Shown: positions 21,001-27,438 of the stretch, in pieces
How the letters are laid out: each line of letters starts with the position of its first letter
How positions within the stretch are numbered: the first letter of the stretch is position 1
DNA from: a virus
Direction: 5' to 3' (one strand)
Length of the DNA stretch: 27,438 nucleotides
IMG/VR virus record: IMGVR_UViG_3300025138_000270
Location: 1-27,438 of that record
The notes under the pieces: model-generated
What the model was told of the DNA's origin: nothing
The model's input: the letters and a program-made list of their open reading frames with translations, nothing else
Databases searched by the model: none
Made by a program: the position numbers and the translations under genes

Positions 21001-22351
21001 AGTTATTAGATACTGCATCTTCATCTGGTATTCCATCACTGTCTAAATCGGAAACTCTTATGTTAGGATGAAAATGCCATTTATCATCTTGTTCATTAAA
21101 TTTTAGTGATGCATATTTGACTGTATTTTTTTTGTAATAAATTCCGCCATAATTTTCATCAAGTAGAACAAGTTCATCATCTGGATTACCAGCGTCGATT
21201 CCATATCTGCCCACTTCTAATTCACTTACTATTTTAGCACTATCCGCTTCAAGACTTTTAGTATCGACCGATGGAGAGGTAATAGCATCAGACTTAATCG
21301 ATGTAAGATCGGATAAATTGCCTAAACCATCACTGTCACTAGTACTACCTAATTCTATTACAGCATCTTTAGAAAGATTTAATTTCCCTAAAGTAGCACT
21401 ATCAAATTCCATAGAATTACCAGATAAGTTTGTTATAGATGCACTATCTGAAGTAATTTTTGATATAGATCCACCATCTGCAGTAATTTTATCTATTGTG
21501 GCGCTATCGGCTTGTAGATTTTTTATTTCTGCACTATCTACATCTATACCTTCAACTTTTGGAATAGGTCTATTTCCAGAACTATCTAAAAGAATTGAAG
21601 GTCCAGGAACTATAGATGAAATAGTTTTTAAATCTACTCCAGCTACTATTCCAGAACTATCTGGTGCTATACCTGAAGCTATTGCAGAATCTAGTAATAA
21701 TTTTTGTGTGGCTGCTACATCTGCATCTGAATCTAAATTTGACTCTAATGATGTGGTTACAACAGAACCAGCACCTTCTGAGGTAGCACTATCTGCACCA
21801 GTGCCTGGAGAAATTGACAACGTATCTGTATCTGCAACAGGCTGCTTTACTTTAAATCCTATTATAAAATTTTGTAAAAGTGTATTTGTTGATCCTCCCC
21901 GCCTTCTTCTTCGGCGAAAACTACCAACTCGGACTGTAGTTTTTTCAATCTTTTCTATTCCGATGTATAGAACTGTAGATGTTGAAATTGCAGGTGTTCT
22001 CTGACGTATCGATTGACGAAATTGATTAATTTCTATGCCTTCATCAAATTCTATTATATTATCTAAATCTTCACCATCTAGAATAAAACTAATTCTATAT
22101 ACTATACTACCGGGTGCTTCACCACCTTCTTCTTTAAGTTCATATAAAATTGTCTCATGATTCGTTGATGTGGCACCATCCGTTCTAACAGGATATTCTA
22201 ATTCTACTATACTAGCAAGTGCGAGAAAATTATCTTCGGTGATATCTTCTGCAGTACCAGTTAGATATGATATTTCTCCAGCATTAACTCTAGCTGTGCT
22301 TGTATTATCTCCATGAAGAAATCGCCAGCTTAATTTCGTACTACTAGCCAT
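18026..22351 (-). CDS. Giant tail-fibre/adhesin with C-terminal peptidase S74 intramolecular chaperone
   Basis: A 1441-residue fibrous protein. The final 97 residues are a peptidase S74 (endosialidase-type) chaperone: SSDLRLKENLEKIDNALEKV opens the domain, with the probable auto-cleavage Ser at about 1345, then GYTFNWN, AGVIAQEVEKVMPEVV, YEKLVPILIESIKEL and a terminal coiled coil that trimerises. Upstream are quasi-repeats rich in DSA (about 270-320), a mixed beta region, TVNSTELSIADKNIEIAKG (a motif of phage fibre shafts) and four 18-residue repeats of the type SLAASKITSGAFADARIP. The N-terminus (SWRFLHGDN, then a basic RRRRRRGG at about 148) probably attaches to the virion. It begins 2 nt after the portal stop, between genes that are neighbours in T4. 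The receptor is unknown. Confidence 0.9.
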   Translation of the reverse strand: MASSTKLSWRFLHGDNTSTARVNAGEISYLTGTAEDITEDNFLALASIVELEYPVRTDGATSTNHETILYELKEEGGEAPGSIVYRISFILDGEDLDNIIEFDEGIEINQFRQSIRQRTPAISTSTVLYIGIEKIEKTTVRVGSFRRRRRRGGSTNTLLQNFIIGFKVKQPVADTDTLSISPGTGADSATSEGAGSVVTTSLESNLDSDADVAATQKLLLDSAIASGIAPDSSGIVAGVDLKTISSIVPGPSILLDSSGNRPIPKVEGIDVDSAEIKNLQADSATIDKITADGGSISKITSDSASITNLSGNSMEFDSATLGKLNLSKDAVIELGSTSDSDGLGNLSDLTSIKSDAITSPSVDTKSLEADSAKIVSELEVGRYGIDAGNPDDELVLLDENYGGIYYKKNTVKYASLKFNEQDDKWHFHPNIRVSDLDSDGIPDEDAVSNNLSQLGSGAHGQFLSYNAILNQYEWDYIVKSGKIVSTDAELAIELANRPLPNSNVNAQNNKQDLIHSTWNTFNHGSTTNSTEEYSNYPFNDSNLGFVFYDITNHIVKTLTSDHDEQSITGLVSDKSYEEYEADIVFTGDSSNKSMGFVIGFINEGKKNAEDADGVFEKKSTLTLFRTPNPAGFDGSDTPMDHSTKVYTSYALVLNAFQEDQHILDFDGTSEIGGTTHSSWADAGSTAIRIKKDLEHLVITLSNFGSSVPNDNMIFDFDLINNFEGRAKSFAGQVQYGYVTNGVKAGTFQGTFKGGGLSDINMDDAIVDINNEEVYIYIDSAATSTYNLPVGYQKLDSDLDGTGTPIDFFKEEFSLGRIFHNPNSVPPKTWYKDPYTTFELATIFREVFEDKSPQLGGNLDLNGFDINNVSGPIVIDPAPASGIGGTVQIKGDLEVQGTTTTVNSTELSIADKNIEIAKGAANAAAADGGGITIDGAGATILYNADSDAFAFNKAFASPLAGGTNLISGYNTDNLNEGTNLYHTTARARAAIGSSDNGGDGSFSYNTSTGVISYTGPSAAETRAHFSAATTGTASYTQLAYSSGVYTLNVDPLDASEIPSLAASKITSGAFADARIPSLAASKITSGAFADARIPNLAASKITSGIFDSDRIPTLATSDITSGILDSARIPIMTYSEVSGTPTSITDLGISDGTSGQILKTDGSGGFTFITPPVSGVTSVATGTGLSGGTITSTGTINLANTAVTPGSYTTADITVDAQGRITAASDGTSGDNAYTGITISEDGGTGSFVASASSANANSGTDRLDFIAGTGITILGTSSASSNGDKIKISSSPGTTVNSNANNRVITGSGTANTLNGEANMTFDGSTLAVTGAITATGNVTAAFSSDLRLKENLEKIDNALEKVDNLNGYTFNWNEKADFIFTPRNKREAGVIAQEVEKVMPEVVVDRVDGYKAVYYEKLVPILIESIKELKARIEELESKK
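18957..19200. repeat. 54-bp tandem repeats in the fibre gene
   Basis: Period of 54 bp (18 codons): the same phase point (attc) recurs at 18969, 19023, 19077 and 19131, with a degenerate fifth at 19185. The two central copies are nearly identical. They encode SLAASKITSGAFADARIP variants and are in frame, so copy number could vary without breaking the gene. Confidence 0.9.
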
Positions 22352-22353
22352 AA

Positions 22354-23901
22354 TTAACGCCTATCGTCTTGATCTTCTTCTTCTGCCGGATCAGGAAGAT
22401 CGCCATCTTTTATTTCAGTCTCAATTTCTTTTTTGAGGTCTTTTACATCATCTTCTGTATATTTAAGAACATTTTTAAGAATAAATCCTTTAGAGAAATA
22501 ATCACCAACATAGTTTGTCATCAATTCTAGAGTCTGCAATCTTTCTCTCAATATTTCAGCATCTTTTAATTCTGCAAAATAGTTATCTCTTGCGTAGTCA
22601 ATTCTAATATCGGTCTTCCATTCATCCCAATCTGCATCTGTAATAATTCTTTTTAAGATAAGTTGTTTTTTCAAAACTTGTAAGAATACCATAGAAAACT
22701 TTTTTCGCAGTCTATCAATAAACTTTGAAAACTTTATTTCTTCTCTAGTAACTTCATTGCCTCTACCGAGTGAGAATTGTGATTCTTGCTCTAGTCTGTT
22801 GAGAGGAACATTCAATGCACGATAAAGACGTTTTTGAAAATAAATAATATCATCGATCTGACCTAAATTATCACCACCGGGAAGTGTGGAAACTTCTGTA
22901 CCTCTACCACCTTCACGCCTAGGTAGCCAAAAATCTTCTAGCATTGACATATGTTTACGATCATCGCGTAACTCACCAGTACCAGCATCATAAACTAGTT
23001 TGTTACGATATTTGGTCATGATATTTTTCATATATTCTTCTGCTTTACCTTTAGGTAAGTTACCAACATCAACATAGAAAATTCTACGTTCTGGTGCACG
23101 ACTCAATCTGTAAATGACCAGAGAGTCTTCCATCATTCTTAATTGATTGACAGGCTTAATACACTTATGTAAATGAGAGACAACTTTTTTTCTTGTTTCA
23201 TCTAAAAGACCGCTTGTTACATAATTGATAGCGTCTGTACTAAATCTTATACCTTTGTTAGACATTGTTCCAGGTGCAGCTTTTCCTGGTTTATCTTGAT
23301 AAATATAGTACTCTTTAATTTCATCGATTATGTCAGCATTTGTTACTGCATCTTTTTTAGTTTTAATTTCTTTTACTTTACGAATTTTTATAGCATCAAC
23401 AAATCTTAATTCTTGAATACCTGCCTTCTGATTATTTTCATCTACAAGAATGTGATGATAAATTCTTCCATCGATATACCATCTTTTAAATAAATCGTGT
23501 GCGTGTTCTGTGGCATCAAACAACGACAGTACATATTCAAATTCTTCTTGGATTTGTTCTTTGATATTATCTTGAGTTTCAATTTCGTCTAAATTTAATT
23601 TTAAAGTGGTATCATCTTCATTGTTTACAATAGCTTCATTTACGATATCTTCAATAGCCATATCAACTTCTGGATGAGTTGCAATACCTCTATATTTTTG
23701 AATGAGACTTATATTATCTTTAGTGTTGTCACCATCAATATCAACATATTGACCAAAGTGACTACCTGAGGCTGTAACATAACCAGCACCATCATCATTT
23801 TGTGGTGCAATGACGGATTTTAGTTTTTGTTTATCATTATCTTTTTTACCAGAGCGTCTAAACTCAAAGCCAAAAAGTTTTGTAAATTCATTGTCAGCCA
23901 T
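22354..23901 (-). CDS. 20: Portal vertex protein gp20
   Basis: Forms the dodecameric portal at the unique head vertex, the site of prohead initiation, DNA packaging by gp17 and tail attachment. The 515-residue product (T4 524) carries conserved T4-type segments: IQKYRGIATHPEVDMAIEDI near the N-terminus, KRWYIDGRIYHHILVDE, VVSHLHKCIKPVNQLRMMED, LSRAPERRIFYVDVGNLPKG, FWLPRREGGRGTEVSTLPGG and RALNVPLNRLEQES. The C-terminus is acidic. AGGA lies about 6 nt before ATG; a hairpin and a TATAAATA box lie in the 69-nt leader. Confidence 0.97.
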   Translation of the reverse strand: MADNEFTKLFGFEFRRSGKKDNDKQKLKSVIAPQNDDGAGYVTASGSHFGQYVDIDGDNTKDNISLIQKYRGIATHPEVDMAIEDIVNEAIVNNEDDTTLKLNLDEIETQDNIKEQIQEEFEYVLSLFDATEHAHDLFKRWYIDGRIYHHILVDENNQKAGIQELRFVDAIKIRKVKEIKTKKDAVTNADIIDEIKEYYIYQDKPGKAAPGTMSNKGIRFSTDAINYVTSGLLDETRKKVVSHLHKCIKPVNQLRMMEDSLVIYRLSRAPERRIFYVDVGNLPKGKAEEYMKNIMTKYRNKLVYDAGTGELRDDRKHMSMLEDFWLPRREGGRGTEVSTLPGGDNLGQIDDIIYFQKRLYRALNVPLNRLEQESQFSLGRGNEVTREEIKFSKFIDRLRKKFSMVFLQVLKKQLILKRIITDADWDEWKTDIRIDYARDNYFAELKDAEILRERLQTLELMTNYVGDYFSKGFILKNVLKYTEDDVKDLKKEIETEIKDGDLPDPAEEEDQDDRR

Positions 23902-23929
23902 ATTTTTTCCTAATATTATAATGCAGAGG

Positions 23930-23953
23930 AGGTGAGGAGCTAACCCCTCACCT
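23930..23953. other. 8-bp hairpin in the gp20 leader
   Basis: AGGTGAGG (23930-23937) and CCTCACCT (23946-23953) are perfect inverted copies with an 8-nt loop. It lies between the late promoter at 23961-23968 and the gp20 ribosome binding site, so it would be within the first nucleotides of the gp20 late mRNA. No T-run follows on the minus strand, arguing against a terminator there. Confidence 0.7.
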
Positions 23954-23960
23954 TTTCAAG

Positions 23961-23968
23961 TATTTATA
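23961..23968 (-). promoter_or_regulatory. Late promoter for gp20
   Basis: Exact TATAAATA on the minus strand in the gp19-gp20 gap, 59 nt upstream of the portal ATG. Transcription from here would also read the fibre and 397-aa adhesin genes. Confidence 0.8.
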
Positions 23969-23970
23969 TC

Positions 23971-24501
23971 TTAACTAGTAGTGCCTAAAGACGACCAATA
24001 TTGAATTTGGAATTCAACTGTGAATTCTTCAATCTGATCATTAGTTGCATAATCAACTGTAATTTCACTAACACTACTTGGAAAAGCGCCTTTAAATTCA
24101 TAACGCTTTAATATAGTTTCGTCTTTATCAAGTTGATCTACAAGTAAATCTGCTTGATACTCTTGTGGATTTGTAAGACCGGTATTTGCAGAGTGTGCAT
24201 TAATACCGTTCATCCAACGTTCCATCGCATTTCTTACATCAAAGTTAGTATCGTTAATAATAGTAACGGTCCATGGGTTGAATGTACGGTCGCCTGCCAT
24301 GTTCAAAATTCTACCTCTAAAGTTTACAGGTATAACTCCTACTTGTGAAGCGGGCAACTGTGCAGTTCTACACATGAATGATGTAAGTTCAACATCCCCA
24401 GCCGCGTAGCCAGGGAAGTTGATAGTAGCTTTGAAAAGATTAGGTCTTGCACCACCGCCTCTTAACTTAGCTTTAAAATCATCTACGCCTAAAATAGCCA
24501 T
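23971..24501 (-). CDS. 19: Tail tube protein gp19
   Basis: Polymerises into the inner tube through which DNA passes during ejection. The 176-residue product (T4 163) starts MAILGVDDFKAKLRGGGARP, with NLFKATINFPG, LTSFMCRTAQLPASQVGVIPV, FRGRILNMAGDRTFNPWTVT and INDTNFDVRNAMERWMNGIN, all characteristic of gp19. The final strand EEFTVEFQIQYWSSLG is also conserved. It is separated by 10 nt from gp18, with AAGGAGAG before the start, and belongs to the gp18 late operon. Confidence 0.95.
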   Translation of the reverse strand: MAILGVDDFKAKLRGGGARPNLFKATINFPGYAAGDVELTSFMCRTAQLPASQVGVIPVNFRGRILNMAGDRTFNPWTVTIINDTNFDVRNAMERWMNGINAHSANTGLTNPQEYQADLLVDQLDKDETILKRYEFKGAFPSSVSEITVDYATNDQIEEFTVEFQIQYWSSLGTTS

Positions 24502-24511
24502 TTTTCTCTCC

Positions 24512-26311
24512 TTAGCTTACTGTGCCAACAACTTCTTCAAACGCCACGCCGGTACGAACCGCAGTAAAGTTTAAAGTAATGAAGTTGATTGATCTTGCGG
24601 GTTTAATGAATAGTGTAGCAATAAACTGATTAGTGTCAATGACTAATGGTGTATTGTTAGTTTCATCACATACGAGTTTAAAGTCTGTGATACCTCTACG
24701 ACCCTGTACATCTCTCAACAGAGGTTCAACCACATTCACAAATTCTGCCCTTGTAAATTCATCATTAAATTCAAAGAGAATATTTTGTGCTGCGTTTGAA
24801 ATTGCTCTTTCGAGGACAAGGAACAATCTGCGAACATTGATTCTATCAAATGCAGACGGTCTTGCAAGGTGCGTTTTATCACCAAAGAGCAATATTCCTT
24901 GTCCAGGTATATTTGCAATTGGATTGATGCCAGCTTGATATAACACATCCCTTTCAGATTTAGTTGGGCTATATGCTAGATTTGTAACTCCAAAATATTG
25001 TCCTCTACGGGTACCCGCAGGTGAGAACCAAGGTGCAAAGTTATTATCTGTTGCTGCCATGAGTCCAGCAGTTGATGAAGCCGCAGGAATATTAATGAAT
25101 TCATCATTATACTTATCGTAAACTTTCAGAAAATTGTTATCTACTGCTAGGTAAGAACTTCTAGTAAAGTTTTTTACTCCTGCAACAATTGATGTATTCG
25201 GAGTAGAAGAAATAACAGCATTCCTATTTGGAGAAGTTACTACAATACAATCTTTGCGAATACTTGCGGCAGTTGTAACAAGATCATTTACAACTGTTAC
25301 TTGATCCGTAGCTGAAAGCATAGAAGGTGCTATTAAAAAGTCTATAAGATGGGCATTAGGATCTTCAAAATTATCAAATCCATCTTGAATATGACTCTTG
25401 TCTAGTGTGCCAGAGTTTACTCCTCCATTAAATTTAATTGCAATGATATCATTATTACCACCAATATTATTACCACCTGCACTATCAAATGTATAATTTA
25501 TTGTTGCTGCATTAGCTGCGGTTAATGTTTCGCCCGCGTTTTCAGAAAATTTTGCAGGAAGTCCAACTTGCGGAAAATTACCAAATCTTAAATAAGAAGA
25601 TTGATTGTTAATTACATTTTTAATAAAATTGCTTGTACCATCTGATCTTTTGGCACCTTTAGCCAAAGATACAAAAGGGAAAGTTTCTAGAATTTGATTT
25701 TTTGATCCTGTAAGTTCTCCGTCTGCGTCAAGAACCACGATATGACATTCATCTTTAATAGTACTGACTCTTCGATCAGAATCTGTGGTTGCAGTAATAC
25801 CGCCAACCTTTAAAGCATAATCAGAAGTCATTGGTGCGCTTGTGAAGCTACTTTTGTAAGCCCAGCCATCGAATGCTGAGTCACTATGTGCTGTACATAG
25901 ATGTACTTCAATAGAGTTTCCAAGTTCTCCAGGATGTTTAGAAATAAATGATACTGAACTATCTAAAGCTAATGTATCAAAGTGAGTGTCATTTCTTATT
26001 AAAATTGCTGTGGCATCTGAGTCTACTGCATTTTTTGCAGAGTCGCCAGCGCTACGGACGACCATTAGATCGTCAGAATATCTTAAATAGTATGATGCTG
26101 AGTGAAAGTCTACAGTGTTCGATACATCGGGTGCGCCGAATGTACTAACAAGTGTAGCTTCATTGTTGATTCGAGTCGGTTCGTTGCATGGACCCCAATT
26201 AAAGTTACCAACGAATGCCCCTGTTGAAGTAGGCACGTTGGCAACGCCATTAGTAAGGTCAACTTCTTTTACAACGACAGCAGGAGACTCTGATGGTGAG
26301 AATAACGCCAT
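24512..26311 (-). CDS. 18: Contractile tail sheath protein gp18
   Basis: Forms the contractile sheath around the gp19 tube. The 599-residue product is somewhat shorter than T4 gp18 (659). It has the N-terminal SPSESPAVVVKEVDLT and FVGNFNWGPCNEPTRI, the central GNSIEVHLC and MAATDNNFAPWFSPAGTRRG, and the conserved C-terminal domain (GINPIANIPGQGILLFGDKT, INVRRLFLVLERAI, FEFNDEFTRAEFVN, FIKPARSINFITLNF) that joins subunits in contractile machines. I start at ATG 26311 (MALFSPS), with AAGGAAA about 5 nt upstream, instead of an in-frame ATG six codons earlier. A late promoter lies at 26377-26384. Confidence 0.96.
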   Translation of the reverse strand: MALFSPSESPAVVVKEVDLTNGVANVPTSTGAFVGNFNWGPCNEPTRINNEATLVSTFGAPDVSNTVDFHSASYYLRYSDDLMVVRSAGDSAKNAVDSDATAILIRNDTHFDTLALDSSVSFISKHPGELGNSIEVHLCTAHSDSAFDGWAYKSSFTSAPMTSDYALKVGGITATTDSDRRVSTIKDECHIVVLDADGELTGSKNQILETFPFVSLAKGAKRSDGTSNFIKNVINNQSSYLRFGNFPQVGLPAKFSENAGETLTAANAATINYTFDSAGGNNIGGNNDIIAIKFNGGVNSGTLDKSHIQDGFDNFEDPNAHLIDFLIAPSMLSATDQVTVVNDLVTTAASIRKDCIVVTSPNRNAVISSTPNTSIVAGVKNFTRSSYLAVDNNFLKVYDKYNDEFINIPAASSTAGLMAATDNNFAPWFSPAGTRRGQYFGVTNLAYSPTKSERDVLYQAGINPIANIPGQGILLFGDKTHLARPSAFDRINVRRLFLVLERAISNAAQNILFEFNDEFTRAEFVNVVEPLLRDVQGRRGITDFKLVCDETNNTPLVIDTNQFIATLFIKPARSINFITLNFTAVRTGVAFEEVVGTVS

Positions 26312-26376
26312 GTTTCTTTCCTTTTCCAAGTAATAGAATTATAAGTTGTCATAATACGGTTATGTTCAATTACTGT

Positions 26377-26384
26377 TATTTATA
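26377..26384 (-). promoter_or_regulatory. Late promoter for gp18-gp19
   Basis: Exact TATAAATA on the minus strand in the 85-nt gap between gp17 and gp18, 66 nt upstream of the gp18 ATG. Confidence 0.82.
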
Positions 26385-26396
26385 TAATATCTATTT

Positions 26397-27438
26397 TCAC
26401 CATTCATTCCAAGATGCGGCTTTCTGCACTTGCCAAGGATTAGGAGTTTCTACTGGCTCATATCTACCATCATCTATAAATCCAAAAGGTAATACATCAT
26501 CTTCAATTTCACGCATTCTTTGTGAAAACATTAAATCTTTAATATTAATATCTGTCATTTCATTAAAGTATGTTGTACCCACAAAATATCCCAATAATAC
26601 TAAATTCATTACTAAATCATCATGATTGCCATCTGTAGCTTCCCAAGAATTTCCTCTTGCTGTAAAGGTTGAAATCTCTGAAATAGTTTCTCTGTCATAT
26701 ATTTCAAGTTTGTTCGTTTCTATTAAATCTTTGAATGAAGAACAGCCTATTCTTTTTACTTTACGGTTCATTCTAATACCTAAAGAATCTGCTTTAATAA
26801 CGGATTCTACAAACATATTTTCATATTCTAGATCATGATAAAGACCATTACATACGACTTGACCAGCATCGTTTGACTCAACAACTACCATAGCATCATT
26901 GTATACTTTTGCATACTTATATATGATATTAGGATATAGTAATGGAGATATAGTATTATTTTGATATACTGCGACTTGTTTAAAAATACGATCACTTACA
27001 TCAATTATATTGAATGTTGAATAATCTCTTCCTCTACCCTGTGCAACATCAACTAAACATGTGTAAGTATTGCCCTCTTTAGGTCGCTCATACAATCTAA
27101 CACCATCACTAGTGATTTCTATAGGATCTTTCATTTTTAGTCCCAATAAAGTTTCAACATTTATAAGAGTATCTCCTGTACCTATAAATGTATTACCAAA
27201 TTCTTGATCAAATTGTAGTTGTGAAGTGTTAGATATAGTAGAATTTTTCCAATTTTCATCTCTACCAGGAACATCCCACCAATCAACACGAAAAGATTTA
27301 AATTCGTTTGTACCCTGTACTGAACCTTCCCATATCTTATGAAAAATATTGCCAATACCATTAGCTGTTGATGTAATGATAATTTTAGTATCTTTACCAG
27401 ATGATACAACAGGATATGTAGAGGTATAAAAATTATCA
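26397..27438 (-). CDS. 17: Terminase large subunit gp17, partial (C-terminal 346 residues)
   Basis: DNA-packaging motor and headful nuclease. The 5' part lies beyond the right edge: the frame stays open to 27438. The visible part begins near the end of the ATPase domain, with the coupling motif ITSTANG (T4 ISSTPNG), then NEFKSFRVDWWDVPGRDENW. It continues into the RNase H-like nuclease domain: CLVDVAQGRGRDYSTFNIID (first catalytic Asp), VVVESNDAG (acidic motif) and DGNHDDLVMNLVLLGY (last catalytic Asp pair). The segment GCSSFKDLIETNKLEIYD matches T4 GCSTLKDLIEKDKLIIHH. It stops with TGA at 26397-26399. Walker A and B motifs are not in the window. Confidence 0.96.
   Translation of the reverse strand, partial: DNFYTSTYPVVSSGKDTKIIITSTANGIGNIFHKIWEGSVQGTNEFKSFRVDWWDVPGRDENWKNSTISNTSQLQFDQEFGNTFIGTGDTLINVETLLGLKMKDPIEITSDGVRLYERPKEGNTYTCLVDVAQGRGRDYSTFNIIDVSDRIFKQVAVYQNNTISPLLYPNIIYKYAKVYNDAMVVVESNDAGQVVCNGLYHDLEYENMFVESVIKADSLGIRMNRKVKRIGCSSFKDLIETNKLEIYDRETISEISTFTARGNSWEATDGNHDDLVMNLVLLGYFVGTTYFNEMTDINIKDLMFSQRMREIEDDVLPFGFIDDGRYEPVETPNPWQVQKAASWNEW

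Noticed and set aside
21318-22004. 228-codon plus-strand open frame opposite the fibre N-terminus
   Set aside because: Low-complexity shadow of the Ser/Asp/Ala-rich fibre sequence, with no ribosome binding site or promoter.
23930-23960. Plus-strand intrinsic terminator before gp19
   Set aside because: The hairpin is followed by TTTT on the plus strand, but no plus-strand gene or transcript is expected here, and the T-run is short.
26397-27146. A stand-alone 249-aa nuclease starting at TTG 27146
   Set aside because: The frame continues upstream without a stop to the window edge and encodes recognisable gp17 sequence including ITSTANG, so it is one terminase gene cut by the window boundary.
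1-27438. tRNA genes, insertion sequences, integrase or attachment sites
   Set aside because: Looked for on both strands because a CCA-adding enzyme is present; no cloverleaf, transposase or integrase signature was found by eye.

Overview
The window is a 27.4 kb piece of a T4-like myovirus genome (Caudoviricetes). It is AT-rich, densely packed, and nearly all on the minus strand. The gene order matches the conserved core of marine T4-like phages: gp17-18-19-20, head core, gp21-22-23, uvsY-uvsW, gp55-47-46-45-44-62-regA. Low GC and compact versions of gp62, gp18 and gp23 point to a marine member of the cyanophage/pelagiphage type. No gene here fixes the host: there is no photosynthesis gene and no tRNA.

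Reading in the direction of transcription (right to left). (1) 27438-22354: large terminase gp17 (5' end outside the window), tail sheath gp18, tail tube gp19, portal gp20. (2) 22351-16836: an adhesin block inside the head operon. It holds a 1441-aa fibre ending in a peptidase-S74 intramolecular chaperone and a 397-aa glycine/threonine-rich virion protein. (3) 16783-13153: acidic core protein (gp67-like), a 66-aa core protein (gp68-like), prohead protease gp21, scaffold gp22, major capsid gp23. (4) 13152-12419: two opposed intrinsic terminators and a two-gene plus-strand island with its own host-like promoter, facing a late promoter. (5) 12418-9501: a small tail-tube-like protein, UvsY, UvsW and a 150-aa conserved unknown. 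(6) 9500-3085: a divergent pair of consensus sigma70 promoters, then late sigma factor gp55, recombination nuclease gp47/gp46, sliding clamp gp45 (own promoter), a 66-aa unknown, clamp loader gp44, a DexA-type exonuclease and clamp loader gp62. (7) 3084-1: regA, then a cluster of non-core genes: an SpoT/MESH1-like HD hydrolase, a 115-aa unknown, a 92-aa basic Cys-containing protein, a CCA-adding enzyme, and an incomplete gene at the left edge.

Regulation is legible. T4-type late promoters (TATAAATA) lie upstream of gp18, gp20, gp67, the tail-tube-like gene, regA and the left-edge gene. Host-type promoters precede gp55, gp45 and the plus-strand island.

The most striking observation concerns region 7. 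Four consecutive proteins begin with a short peptide of the form M-(K/Q)-(S/T)-F-x-x-x-(L/I)-x-E, or a one-residue variant. This resembles the T4 internal-protein capsid targeting sequence (MKTYQEFIAE) and contains the (L/I)xE site cut by the gp21 protease. The same type of site is present in this phage's own gp23 (LSE before Ala58). Two of the tagged proteins are enzymes with a common possible substrate, the 3' CCA end of tRNA. The inference is a capsid-packaged, co-ejected set of enzymes, possibly protecting tRNA against toxSAS/CapRel-type host defence.
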